Shown here: positions 1-7,357 of the stretch, in pieces
Numbering within the stretch: position 1 is the first letter of the stretch
How the letters are laid out: the number at the start of each line of letters is the position of its first letter
Assembly: GCA_013042165.1 (NCBI GenBank)
Contig: JABDQT010000199.1
Span: 1-8,825, forward strand
Origin: Kiritimatiellales bacterium
GTDB taxonomy: Bacteria; Verrucomicrobiota; Kiritimatiellia; Kiritimatiellales; Pontiellaceae
Direction: 5' to 3'
Length of the DNA: 8,825 nucleotides
Notes under the pieces: generated by a model
Seen by the model: the letters and a program-made list of their open reading frames with translations, nothing else
The model's database searches: none
Told to the model about the DNA's origin: nothing
Made by a program: the position numbers and the translations under genes

Positions 1-650
1 GTGAGAAAGAGATAAGCGACCGCAACGGAGTTGGAGCACCCGATGGCCAGCCCATCCAGTCCGTCCGTCAGGTTCACCGCATTCGATGCCCCGACCAGCA
101 CAATCACCAAAAAAACAAACGAGCCCACCAGACCCATATCGAGCACGGGGCGCTTAAAGAATGGAACCATCAGATCCCGTACGCGCTCCTGCATGTCCGG
201 AATCGACCAGAGCACGGTAAACACGATGAGGGCCCAGATCAGCTGTGCGGTAAATTTCATTTTCACGCTCAGGCCGTTCCGGCGCTTGATCTTCAGATAG
301 TCATCGCCGAAACCGATCAGACCCATCAGACAAAACGTGGCGAGGGTCAGCATAATATACAGATTGGTTGGAATGGCCCACAACAGCGTCGCGACCGCCG
401 CCGCGATGATGATCATCAGCCCGCCCATGGTGGGCGTTCCGACCTTTTTGCGCTTATCAAGTCCTTCGACGCGCTCATCCGTCTGCTGTTCGCCGAAGTT
501 TACGATACGCAACCGCCGGATCAAATCGGGTGCAATCAGCAACGACAGAATGAATGCGGTGGACGCCGCACCCAGTGTCCGAAAGGTAATGTATTGGAAG
601 AGCCGCAGGGGGGAAAACAGCCCCTCCAGCTCGGTGAGATAGTAAAACAT
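1..650 (-). CDS. mraY: Phospho-N-acetylmuramoyl-pentapeptide transferase MraY (3' end outside the window)
   Basis: MraY is the integral membrane enzyme that transfers phospho-MurNAc-pentapeptide from UDP to undecaprenyl phosphate, making lipid I on the inner face of the cytoplasmic membrane. The first 216 residues are visible, from ATG at 648-650; the family is usually about 360 residues, so roughly 60% is present. The N-terminus (MFYYLTELEG) leads into hydrophobic helices, followed by the cytoplasmic GTPTMGG motif at residues 71-77, the catalytic Asp pair D116-D117 in GFGDDY, and the uridine-site motif NLTDGLDGLA at 193-202. The third catalytic Asp (MGD motif) and the His motif lie beyond the edge. 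The start is 3 nt after the murF stop, and AAGGAG lies 9 nt upstream inside the murF 3' end, so translation is probably coupled to murF. Nothing looks broken. Confidence 0.97.
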   Translation of the reverse strand, partial: MFYYLTELEGLFSPLRLFQYITFRTLGAASTAFILSLLIAPDLIRRLRIVNFGEQQTDERVEGLDKRKKVGTPTMGGLMIIIAAAVATLLWAIPTNLYIMLTLATFCLMGLIGFGDDYLKIKRRNGLSVKMKFTAQLIWALIVFTVLWSIPDMQERVRDLMVPFFKRPVLDMGLVGSFVFLVIVLVGASNAVNLTDGLDGLAIGCSNSVAVAYLFL

Positions 651-653
651 CCT

Positions 654-1982
654 CTATGACTCCTTGAAATAATCCAGCACCTGCTCCAGCTGCTCACCGC
701 GCGACGCTTTCAGCAGCACACGGTCGCCCGCCACCAGGTGATCCTGTAAAATCCGTGCGGCTTCGGCCGCATCCGCGCAATGGAAAAAACAGTCGACTTT
801 TTCACAGACCACCCGCTCTCCCAACGCACCCACAGTTATTACACCGTTCAGCCCCAGTGAATCAACATATTGTCCGAGTGCGGCGTGTTCTTTTTCCGAA
901 GTCCCGCCCAATTCGCGCATTCCACCGACCACGGCCCACTTGTTTCCCGCCCCGGGCAGAGCGGCAAACGTGGCCAGACCGGCCCGCATGGAGAGCGGGT
1001 TGGCATTGTAGGCATCATTGATGAAAGCAATCCCCTGCCGGGTCGATTCCTGCCAGCGCATGGGAGGTGCCCTGAACCGGCCCAGCCCTTCGGCAATGCG
1101 ATCCGGCTCCAGCCCCAGCTCAAGACCGAGTGCAATGGCGCGAAGCGCGTTGCGCATCATATGCTCGCCCGGCTGAGGCATCAGGTAGTTGAATCCGTTT
1201 ACGTTCATGGCACCCTCACCAGCCTTGCGGCCGACATAATCGGCAATGCCCTCCAGCGAGACCGTCCGCACACTTGCGCAGGTGTGCGCTCGCATCATGG
1301 CATACCAGGGGCTGTCACGATCGAGAATGACCATACCCGAGCTCGTAACCCGCTCAGCCAGTTTCATTTTTTCACGGGCGATTTCTTCCACCGAATTAAA
1401 GCTTTCGCGATGGGCGTTTCCTATTTCGGTCAGGATGCCGATGTCCGGCTGGAGCAGCTCTGCGAGTGCCGCGATCTCGCCGGGATGATTCATGCCAATT
1501 TCAAAGACGCCGAATCGCGCATCGGCCGGCATCGCCAGCATGGTGAGCGGAAGACCGATATGGTTGTTGTAGTTGCCGGAGGTGCGGTGCGTATCGCCCG
1601 CCATGGAGAGCACATCCGCGCACATCTCCTTCACGGTGGTCTTCCCGACACTGCCGGTGATGCCAATCACCCGGCCGGTCCAGCTTTTGCGGTAGCCGCG
1701 CGCGAGATCCTGCAGCCCCGCGATGGTGTCGGGCACGGGCAGAACCGGCTGATCGGTCGACACATAATCCTGTTCAACCAATGCGCCCGCCGCGCCCTTT
1801 TCAAACGCATCGGAAACAAACGCATGTCCATCGAAATTATCCCCGCGAATGGCCACATACAGATCACCTGGCCGGAGGGTTCTCGTGTCCTTAGAAATTC
1901 CGGTAATCGCCCGCTCGGGCAACCCATTTTGCCATTGCAGCGACAGCCACTCCGCAAACGTCTCTGGGCGGAAATCCGGCAT
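654..1982 (-). CDS. murF: UDP-N-acetylmuramoyl-tripeptide--D-alanyl-D-alanine ligase MurF
   Basis: MurF is the cytoplasmic ATP-dependent ligase that adds D-Ala-D-Ala to UDP-MurNAc-tripeptide, completing the pentapeptide that MraY uses. The product is 442 aa, normal for the family. Visible motifs are the N-terminal substrate domain (SKDTRTLRPGDLYVAIRG, 30-47), the P-loop GITGSVGKTT (107-116), NYNNHIGLPLTML (138-149), the EIGMNHPGEI segment (161-170), TEIGNAHR (185-192), NDAYNANPLSM (322-332), GGMRELG (353-359) and the C-terminal LKASRGEQLE (424-433), where many homologues have KGSR. I chose the ATG at 1980-1982, which overlaps the murE stop as TGATG. A TTG one codon upstream is possible but less likely. 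AGGGAG lies 11 nt before the ATG, inside murE. The overlap indicates translational coupling with murE. Confidence 0.97.
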   Translation of the reverse strand: MPDFRPETFAEWLSLQWQNGLPERAITGISKDTRTLRPGDLYVAIRGDNFDGHAFVSDAFEKGAAGALVEQDYVSTDQPVLPVPDTIAGLQDLARGYRKSWTGRVIGITGSVGKTTVKEMCADVLSMAGDTHRTSGNYNNHIGLPLTMLAMPADARFGVFEIGMNHPGEIAALAELLQPDIGILTEIGNAHRESFNSVEEIAREKMKLAERVTSSGMVILDRDSPWYAMMRAHTCASVRTVSLEGIADYVGRKAGEGAMNVNGFNYLMPQPGEHMMRNALRAIALGLELGLEPDRIAEGLGRFRAPPMRWQESTRQGIAFINDAYNANPLSMRAGLATFAALPGAGNKWAVVGGMRELGGTSEKEHAALGQYVDSLGLNGVITVGALGERVVCEKVDCFFHCADAAEAARILQDHLVAGDRVLLKASRGEQLEQVLDYFKES

Positions 1983-3439
1983 CAACCGAATATCTCCCTG
2001 ACGACTTCGCGATCATCGAAGGGCACAATAGTCCCGTTGAATTCCTGATAGGTTTCGTGCCCCTTGCCGGCGATCAGCAGAATATCCTTCCGGCGGATCA
2101 ACTGCATGCCCCGCTCGATCGCTTCACGGCGGTCGGACCTCACCTCGAATTGGCTCTCGCTGCCGAATCCTTCGATGATATCCGCCACGATTGCTTCGGG
2201 TTCCTCGGTACGGGGATTGTCGGAGGTTACAATGGAGTAGTCCGCCAACTCCGCCGCCACCCGACCCATTTTGACCCGCTTATCGCGGTCGCGGTTTCCG
2301 CCGCAGCCGAAGACCACCAATAAGCGGCCCTCGCAGATTTCGCGCAGCGTGCTCAGGACATTCTTGAGTGCATCGTCCGTATGCGCGTAGTCGACAAACA
2401 CTTTTCTTTTTTTACGATTCGGCACCGGCTCGAGTCTGCCGGGAATCGAGGTGATGCGCTCCAGCGACATGCAGATCCGTTCAAGCGGAATGCCCAGCAC
2501 GCCGCCGACTGCCACGGCGGCCAGTGCATTATATATATTGAATCGTCCGAGCAGTTTGAGGTGAATGCGGGACTCCCCCCAGGGGGAGGCAATACGAAAA
2601 CGGGTGCCATGGATGTCCACGCTGCTTTTGGCCGCGCATACCATCGCTCGCTCATCGAAACCATAGGTCACCACATCCGCCTGCAGCTCGCCGTGGTCGA
2701 GCAGCTTCTGTCCCCAGGGATCATCCAGGTTGATGATGGCCGATTGGTCATGCTGCTTTTGCAGGTCCTGAAACAGCCCGGCCTTCACCTTGAAATAGTT
2801 TTCCATGTCGTGGTGGTAATCCAGATGATCCTGCGTCAGATTGGTGAATACGCAGATATTGAAATCAACCCCGCGCACACGATCCAGTGCCAGAGCATGG
2901 GAAGAGACCTCCATCACGACGGAATCGCAACCGGCGTCCTTCATCTGTCGGAACATGGCATGCAGGTCCGGTGCTTCCGGGGTCGTGCGCGAGGCGGGTA
3001 TGGAGCGGTCGCCGATTTCATAGGCCACCGTCCCGAGCAAGCCGGGCAGAAACCCGCCGTCCTGAAGAATATCGCGGATCATGTAGGTCGTGGTGGTCTT
3101 TCCGTTGGTCCCGGTCACGCCGACCACCTGCATCTGCCGGGTCGGATTTCCATAATACACCGATGCCATCTCGGCCAACGCACAGCGTGCATTCGGAACC
3201 TGTACGTGCGTCGCACCCGCACCCAGCTCCAGCTGGTTTTCCGAAACCACAACGGCGGCGCCTTTGGACAGTGCTTCGGTGATGTAGGTTGCACCGTCTA
3301 CCTGATGCCCGTGAACGGCAACAAAAAGCCCGCCGGGTTTTACCTGCCGCGAATCATAGGCAATATCTTCAACCGTCACATCGGCCGTTCCCGACACGTG
3401 GGTTACTGTGATGGATTCAAGCAGTTCGCTCAGCTTCAT
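1982..3439 (-). CDS. murE: UDP-N-acetylmuramoyl-L-alanyl-D-glutamate--2,6-diaminopimelate ligase MurE
   Basis: MurE is the cytoplasmic ATP-dependent ligase that adds the third stem-peptide residue to UDP-MurNAc-L-Ala-D-Glu. The product is 485 aa, typical for MurE. It shows the N-terminal uridine domain (YDSRQVKPGGLFVAVHG, 28-44), the P-loop GVTGTNGKTTT (107-117), TTPE (152-155), MEVSSHAL (176-183), TNLTQDHLDYHH (199-210), and YFKVKAGLF, whose K219 aligns with the carbamoylated lysine. In the C-terminal domain are GRLEPV, FVDYAHTDDAL (348-358), the SDNPR motif (406-410) and GKGHETYQ (458-465). By family knowledge DNPR selects meso-diaminopimelate rather than lysine, so a meso-DAP wall is inferred. 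The start is ATG 3437-3439, overlapping the ftsI TGA by 4 nt (ATGA), with GAGG 8 nt upstream. The frame stays open further upstream only inside ftsI, so the longer reading is not credible. Confidence 0.97.
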   Translation of the reverse strand: MKLSELLESITVTHVSGTADVTVEDIAYDSRQVKPGGLFVAVHGHQVDGATYITEALSKGAAVVVSENQLELGAGATHVQVPNARCALAEMASVYYGNPTRQMQVVGVTGTNGKTTTTYMIRDILQDGGFLPGLLGTVAYEIGDRSIPASRTTPEAPDLHAMFRQMKDAGCDSVVMEVSSHALALDRVRGVDFNICVFTNLTQDHLDYHHDMENYFKVKAGLFQDLQKQHDQSAIINLDDPWGQKLLDHGELQADVVTYGFDERAMVCAAKSSVDIHGTRFRIASPWGESRIHLKLLGRFNIYNALAAVAVGGVLGIPLERICMSLERITSIPGRLEPVPNRKKRKVFVDYAHTDDALKNVLSTLREICEGRLLVVFGCGGNRDRDKRVKMGRVAAELADYSIVTSDNPRTEEPEAIVADIIEGFGSESQFEVRSDRREAIERGMQLIRRKDILLIAGKGHETYQEFNGTIVPFDDREVVREIFG

Positions 3440-5244
3440 TCTTCCGGCCTCGCAACATAGATTCGGTTGCCATCGGGTGCGATGCGCAGATAGCGGACCG
3501 CGAACTCGGCAATTTCCCGGAAGGCGGGGCCGCATACCGTGCCGCCGTAATATTTGATCTTGCGACCGGACTCCGTGAATACACCCGGATCGTCCGCCAC
3601 GACGATAATACTGATCTCCGGATTTTCCACAGGAAGAAAGCCGGCAAACGAGGAGGTGAAGATCTTGTCGTAATAGCCGCCGGCCGGGTTGATTTTCTGG
3701 GCGGTTCCGGTCTTTCCGGCGACGGAATAGCCTTCCACCCGGGCTTTCGTTCCCGTGCCTCCTTCCTCGGTGACACGGGAAAGCAATTTCCGCATGCGCC
3801 GCGAAGCCGAAGGGCTGATAGGACGCCCCAGTTCCTCATGCCTGAATTCCTCCAGAACGGTACCGTCTGCCGCGACGACTTTCCTGACCACCATCGGCTT
3901 CATCTGCACTCCGTTGTTGGCGATGGCACTCATCATCGATAAAACCTGCATGGCGGTCACGCTGATTTCGTGACCCATTCCTATGCGCGTGGGGCTGATT
4001 TTCGACCAGTTTTTGGGTGAATAGAATATCCCGCCCTCCTCGCCAGGAAGTCCCACACCCAGTCTGCTCCCGAACTTGAATTTTTTCAGGCTGTCGTAGA
4101 GCAGCTCATTGCCCATCATCAAGGCAATCTTGGCCGTTCCGATGTTGCTTGATTTCTTAATCACGTCAGCAACCGAAATAATCCCCTCGCCATGGCTGTC
4201 ACGCAAAGCCTTTCCGCCATAAACCCAGTAGCCGTTTTCGCAGTCGACCCTGTCGTTCTCGTCCACGATACCCAGATCCAGCGCGGCCGCGATGACGGCG
4301 GCCTTCATGGTGGAGCCGGGTTCATAATTGAAAGCAATGGGAGCGTTACGGCGCCATTCCGCAGGCGCTTTTCCATAGTGGTTGGGATCGTAGGTCGGAA
4401 ACGAGGCCATCGCAAGGATCTCTCCCGTACGCACCTGCTGCACAATGGCCCACGCCGATTTGGCGTTCGACTCCCGGCAGACTTTCTCGAGCGTCTGTTC
4501 AACGACATATTGAAGCTGCTGATCCAGCGTCAGCTGAACCATGGCTCCGTCCTCCGGCGGGATATCCACCTGGCGCGCGCTGTAGATCTCGCGGCGACGG
4601 CCATCTTGTTTGCTGACCCGAAGCCCCTCCTTGCCCCGCAGGAAATCATCCATGCGCTGTTCGACCCCCGCCGAGCCTGTGCCCTCGAGGTTGGAAAAGC
4701 CCACCACATGGGCCATCAACGGCCCGTTCGGATATTTTCGGATCGAGACCTCCTCCAGCCCGACGCCGCGAAGAAATACATTGGTCTCGACGCCATCCAC
4801 CAAATCCCGCGGAGTGTAGCTCACGCCTAAATTGACTGGTTTGAAGCGCTTGACACGATGCCCCGGAACGAAGCGCTTGACGACCTTGTATTGCCTCCGG
4901 GTATTGGACAGCATTTCCAGTATCTCGCTCTCAGGGATGGAAAACTCCATCGACAGATATTTTGCCACGGCCGTCGGGTCGCCGTTTCTGGAAATATATT
5001 TCGGGTCGACATAGATGTGGTACGCCGGAGCATCCATGGCCAGAATCCGGCCGGTCCGGTCAATGATGCGACCGCGGCCGCCCACCGGCTTGTATTCAAA
5101 CTTATGCCCTTTTTCAACCGGCTCGCGCACCCATTCCGTCGGACGAAGGTGCAGCACGATGAGACGCGATGCAATGCCTGCAAACACCGCCATGACCATG
5201 ATCGCGAGGATGATGATCCGGCCTTTGAAACGCACCTCCGCCAT
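3436..5244 (-). CDS. ftsI: Septal peptidoglycan transpeptidase FtsI (class B penicillin-binding protein 3)
   Basis: FtsI is the division-specific class B PBP that cross-links stem peptides at the septum. It is anchored by one N-terminal helix, with the catalytic domain in the periplasm. The product is 602 aa. A short cytoplasmic start (MAEVRFKGR) precedes a membrane segment at about 9-33. The pedestal domain follows with GRGRIIDRTGRILAM (56-70). The transpeptidase domain has all three active-site motifs: STMK with nucleophile S311 and K314, SSN at 365-367, and KTGT at 511-514. There is no PASTA repeat. Upstream is the ftsL-like gene after an 87-nt gap, and downstream murE overlaps by 4 nt. 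I chose ATG 5242-5244 because AAGGAGAAGGG sits just before it. A GTG at 5305-5307 would add 21 residues (including VRRRRV) but has no visible ribosome binding site, and a stop codon lies directly before it. Confidence 0.96.
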   Translation of the reverse strand: MAEVRFKGRIIILAIMVMAVFAGIASRLIVLHLRPTEWVREPVEKGHKFEYKPVGGRGRIIDRTGRILAMDAPAYHIYVDPKYISRNGDPTAVAKYLSMEFSIPESEILEMLSNTRRQYKVVKRFVPGHRVKRFKPVNLGVSYTPRDLVDGVETNVFLRGVGLEEVSIRKYPNGPLMAHVVGFSNLEGTGSAGVEQRMDDFLRGKEGLRVSKQDGRRREIYSARQVDIPPEDGAMVQLTLDQQLQYVVEQTLEKVCRESNAKSAWAIVQQVRTGEILAMASFPTYDPNHYGKAPAEWRRNAPIAFNYEPGSTMKAAVIAAALDLGIVDENDRVDCENGYWVYGGKALRDSHGEGIISVADVIKKSSNIGTAKIALMMGNELLYDSLKKFKFGSRLGVGLPGEEGGIFYSPKNWSKISPTRIGMGHEISVTAMQVLSMMSAIANNGVQMKPMVVRKVVAADGTVLEEFRHEELGRPISPSASRRMRKLLSRVTEEGGTGTKARVEGYSVAGKTGTAQKINPAGGYYDKIFTSSFAGFLPVENPEISIIVVADDPGVFTESGRKIKYYGGTVCGPAFREIAEFAVRYLRIAPDGNRIYVARPEE

Positions 5245-5252
5245 GCTCTGCA

Positions 5253-5263
5253 CCCTTCTCCTT
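5253..5263 (-). promoter_or_regulatory. Ribosome binding site deciding the ftsI start
   Basis: The purine run AAGGAGAAGGG ends 8 nt before the ATG at 5242-5244; its AAGGAG half is 13 nt away. Nothing comparable precedes the alternative GTG at 5307, so this site supports the shorter FtsI. Confidence 0.7.
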
Positions 5264-5331
5264 CTTACACCAAAACCCGCAACCTGCTGATGCAATGTTA
5301 CGGGCACTCAAAAAGGGCATCCGGCTCGTTC

Positions 5332-5694
5332 TTACGGATTGCCCAACATTGCCGTTTTGTCACTATATTTTCGGTTCCCGACTTTAATGATCTGACTTTC
5401 GCGGGGCATGACCATATCGAGCCGATGTTTGACAATGGCCGCCTTCAGGTTTGGCGGCGAGGTGATCATGGACCAGCGATTGCGTTCAATATCCAGGCGC
5501 TTGTTCACCCTATTCAGCTCATGCTCCTTGCTCTTGATCTCTTTGCCAAGCGCATCGCAACGGGAACAGAGCCACATATAGCTCAATCCGAGCACGGCAA
5601 CCAGCACCAGCACATTGGCAAGCAGCGCCGGAAACGGAACCTGAACCTGATTCTTCTTTTTACGCTTCTTTCTAGATTTTCGCTTCGCCGCCAT
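5332..5694 (-). CDS. ftsL: FtsL-like small bitopic cell-division protein
   Basis: This 120-aa product sits where ftsL is usually found, between rsmH and ftsI. FtsL forms a coiled-coil complex with FtsB/DivIC and FtsQ/DivIB that activates FtsI-FtsW at the septum. The sequence fits that architecture. It has a very basic cytoplasmic tail (about residues 1-15, dense in Lys and Arg), one hydrophobic segment at about 21-43, and then a charged region with heptad-like spacing at about 46-75, as expected for a periplasmic coiled coil. A short tail follows with HRLDMVMPRESQIIKVG (90-106). FtsL sequences diverge strongly, so the call rests on position, size and topology rather than motifs. The start ATG 5692-5694 lies 1 nt after the rsmH stop (TAAGATG), with AGGAG 6 nt upstream. 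A different small coiled-coil division protein cannot be excluded. Confidence 0.8.
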   Translation of the reverse strand: MAAKRKSRKKRKKKNQVQVPFPALLANVLVLVAVLGLSYMWLCSRCDALGKEIKSKEHELNRVNKRLDIERNRWSMITSPPNLKAAIVKHRLDMVMPRESQIIKVGNRKYSDKTAMLGNP

Positions 5695-5695
5695 C

Positions 5696-6625
5696 TTAAA
5701 CTCCTACTTCCACCGCTCGCAGTTTCGCCGAGCGCGACCGCGGATTCGCGGCCTGCTCTGCAGCCGATGCAACCAACGGCTTTTTCCAAATCCATTGAAC
5801 GGCCGGCTCCTCGCCGATCCGTCTGACACCGCCCTGCTGCAACGATTCCTCGCGCGGCACATGCCGCTTGAAAAACTGCTTCACCAGGCGATCTTCGAGG
5901 CTGTGGAAGGTCAGCACCACGATGCGGCCGCCCTCCACAATCCGGCCGACCATCGATTTCAACACGCTTTCGATGGAGGCGATTTCGTCATTCACTGCCA
6001 TGCGCAGCGCCTGAAAGGTAAGCGTTGCCGGATGGGTTTTCTTTCCCCTGCGGCCGCCTTTCGCGCGTTCAACGATCGCAGCCAGCTCCAACGTCGTCTC
6101 GATGGTTTTTTTGCCGCGAGCCTCGACGATCGCCCGTGCGATCCGCCGGGAGGCACGCTCTTCGCCATACCGGTAAATAATGTCGGCCAGTTCCTGTTCG
6201 CTTCCGAGGTTCACCAGCTCGCCGGCCGTCTGGCCCTGCGTACGGTCCATGCGCATATCGATCGGCGCATCCTGCTGAAAACTGAAACCGCGCTCGGCCA
6301 CATCGAGCTGGAAGGAGCTGACTCCCAGATCGAGCAACAGCCCGTTCACCTGCGAAATGCCGAGCGCATCGAGCTGTTCGGCCATGTTCGCATAGTTGTC
6401 GTGCACCAGTTCCACCCGCTTGCCCCCACCTGACTTCAAGGTCCCCTTCACCCGCTCGATCGCATCCACATCGCGATCAAAACCAATCAGCATGCCGCCC
6501 GTTTCAAGCCGTTCGAGTATCGCCGCCGCGTGGCCGCCGTTGCCGAGAGTGCCGTCCACATAGATCCCTTTCGGATCGGTGATCAGCGCCTCGAGACACT
6601 CGTCGAGCATGACCGGTATATGCAC
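5696..6625 (-). CDS. rsmH: 16S rRNA (cytosine(1402)-N(4))-methyltransferase RsmH (MraW)
   Basis: RsmH is the S-adenosylmethionine-dependent enzyme that methylates N4 of C1402 in the 16S rRNA decoding centre. The product is 309 aa, normal for the family. Motifs run in the expected order: HIPVMLDECL (2-11), SAM motif DGTLGNGGH (24-32), FDRD (49-52), LLLDLGVSSFQLD (96-108), GFSFQQDAPIDMRMD (113-127), YGEERASRRIARAI (153-166), HPATLTFQALRMAVNDE (198-214), LTFHSLEDRLVK (238-249) and the C-terminal NPRSRSAKLRA (294-304). The start is GTG at 6623-6625, which keeps the conserved HIPV segment; the next ATG, at 6608-6610, would remove it and has no ribosome binding site. The GTG overlaps the stop of the preceding small gene by one base (TAGTG), and AAGGGG lies only 4 nt upstream. 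This points to re-initiation by ribosomes finishing that gene. Confidence 0.97.
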   Translation of the reverse strand: MHIPVMLDECLEALITDPKGIYVDGTLGNGGHAAAILERLETGGMLIGFDRDVDAIERVKGTLKSGGGKRVELVHDNYANMAEQLDALGISQVNGLLLDLGVSSFQLDVAERGFSFQQDAPIDMRMDRTQGQTAGELVNLGSEQELADIIYRYGEERASRRIARAIVEARGKKTIETTLELAAIVERAKGGRRGKKTHPATLTFQALRMAVNDEIASIESVLKSMVGRIVEGGRIVVLTFHSLEDRLVKQFFKRHVPREESLQQGGVRRIGEEPAVQWIWKKPLVASAAEQAANPRSRSAKLRAVEVGV

Positions 6626-6825
6626 TAGACCCCTTTTTCCGGAACCGGAACGTGCTCCGGCTTATCCTGCTCGCGCCCGAAACTCCAATGCGTGCGGTTG
6701 CCGTACAGGCAGGAAAAAAGATGCCCCGAGTTGACCATCGAAAGATTAAAAAACCGGTCCTGTTCCGGTGTGATGTCCACCGACTTCGAATAGCTTAAAA
6801 ACTTCGCCACATCCAACATGCTCAT
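6625..6825 (-). CDS. Unrecognised 66-aa protein between mraZ and rsmH
   Basis: I do not recognise this product. It starts at ATG 6823-6825 with a strong site AAAGGGG 6 nt upstream, and its TAG overlaps the GTG of rsmH by one base, so it is very likely translated and coupled to rsmH. The 66 residues begin MSMLDVAKFL and end PVPEKGV. There is no membrane segment or signal peptide. The middle is rich in aromatic and polar residues (DRFFNLSMVN at 23-32, HLFSCLYGNRTHWSFGRE at 35-52), and the last 16 residues are charged and Pro-rich. It contains a single Cys (C39). Two in-frame ATGs lie two codons apart at the start; the first has the better spacing. It is not a piece of MraZ or RsmH, both of which are complete. 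It could be a lineage-specific dcw component or simply a leader that delivers ribosomes to rsmH. No function is assigned. Confidence 0.72.
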   Translation of the reverse strand: MSMLDVAKFLSYSKSVDITPEQDRFFNLSMVNSGHLFSCLYGNRTHWSFGREQDKPEHVPVPEKGV

Positions 6826-6831
6826 GCCGTA

Positions 6832-6838
6832 CCCCTTT
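6832..6838 (-). promoter_or_regulatory. Ribosome binding site of the 66-aa gene
   Basis: AAAGGGG lies in the 23-nt spacer after the mraZ stop, 6 nt before ATG 6823-6825. It is the main evidence that the small reading frame is translated and that the ATG at 6825, not the later one at 6819, is the start. Confidence 0.65.
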
Positions 6839-6848
6839 GCGTCGCCGC

Positions 6849-7304
6849 TTAATAGCCCCCGAAAAACATATTTTCCGCCGAGGATGAATCCTGCGGCAGT
6901 GCCAGGTCGAAATTTTCGATACTCCACAGCTCGATGCGTGTCAGCGCGCCCACCAGCACCACCTGCTCCTTCGCCTCAATGTGCGCCAGCAGGTTGTCAC
7001 CAATACGGATGCGCCCCTGGGCATCCCAAACCAACAGGTCCGCTCCCGAGGTGATGGAGCGGATGGCCTGCTGTTCGTTCTTGTCCAGGGATCCCCCGCT
7101 GCGCAGCGCCTCCAGCCGGCGCATCATTTCCAGTGCGGTATAGAGATAGAGGCATTTATCTTCCGGATGCGGAAAAGCGAACAGCTGATTGGAGTCCCCG
7201 GCCAAATGACGCCAGCTCGATGGAAAAATCATACGTCGCTTGGCATCAAGGGAATGCGTGAACGACCCAACAAACAAGGCTGGTGATTGCGCTCTTATAT
7301 TCAT
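6849..7304 (-). CDS. mraZ: Transcriptional regulator MraZ
   Basis: MraZ is the conserved first gene of dcw clusters. It is a ring-forming DNA-binding protein with two SpoVT/AbrB-type domains, known in several bacteria to bind short repeats upstream of its own gene and control the cluster. The product is 151 aa, the usual size. The first domain is visible as LFVGSFTHSLDAKRRMIFPSSWR (residues 10-32) and the second as WDAQGRIRIGDNL (93-105) followed by VVLVGALTRIELWS (115-128), both in the family pattern. One oddity is that the first-domain motif, usually DAKGR, reads DAKRR here, with R23 replacing Gly. The start ATG 7302-7304 has GGAG 8 nt upstream. It is the first gene of the operon; its promoter and probable operator repeats lie directly upstream, so autoregulation is likely. 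Confidence 0.95.
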   Translation of the reverse strand: MNIRAQSPALFVGSFTHSLDAKRRMIFPSSWRHLAGDSNQLFAFPHPEDKCLYLYTALEMMRRLEALRSGGSLDKNEQQAIRSITSGADLLVWDAQGRIRIGDNLLAHIEAKEQVVLVGALTRIELWSIENFDLALPQDSSSAENMFFGGY

Positions 7305-7357
7305 CCCTTTATCTCCACTTTGTTCCCTTTGATGGGATTTTATGCCACTTTACCCCA
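7303..7357 (-). repeat. 10-bp phased TGG/GGG modules, probable MraZ operator
   Basis: On the minus strand, five-base modules recur exactly every 10 bases: TGGGG (7353-7357), TGGCA (7343-7347), TCCCA (7333-7337, the inverse of TGGGA), GGGAA (7323-7327), TGGAG (7313-7317) and GGGAT (7303-7307). The spacers are A-rich and mostly contain AAA, so three of the modules read AAAGTGG or AAAGGG. From published work, MraZ of E. coli binds TGGGN repeats separated by 5 nt, and Mollicutes MraZ binds AAAGTG-type repeats; both descriptions fit. The array covers the putative -10, the transcript start region, the ribosome binding site and the first bases of mraZ. Operator function is inferred. Confidence 0.7.

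Noticed and set aside
870..2048. Long plus-strand open frame (392 codons) opposite murF
   Set aside because: It lies antisense to a complete, motif-rich murF and the end of murE, has no recognisable domain, and is what GC-rich codon use produces on the opposite strand. The same holds for the plus-strand frames at 2381-3460 and 4858-5826.
3440..3535. N-terminal extension of murE by 32 codons
   Set aside because: The extension lies wholly inside the end of ftsI and encodes no MurE-like sequence. The ATG at 3439 in the ATGA overlap begins exactly at the conserved MurE N-terminus.
5273..5284. An 11-base match (AAACCCGCAAC) shared with 7411-7421
   Set aside because: The match is short, does not extend on either side, and lies in unrelated contexts (ftsL/ftsI spacer and mraZ upstream). 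Chance is the simplest explanation.
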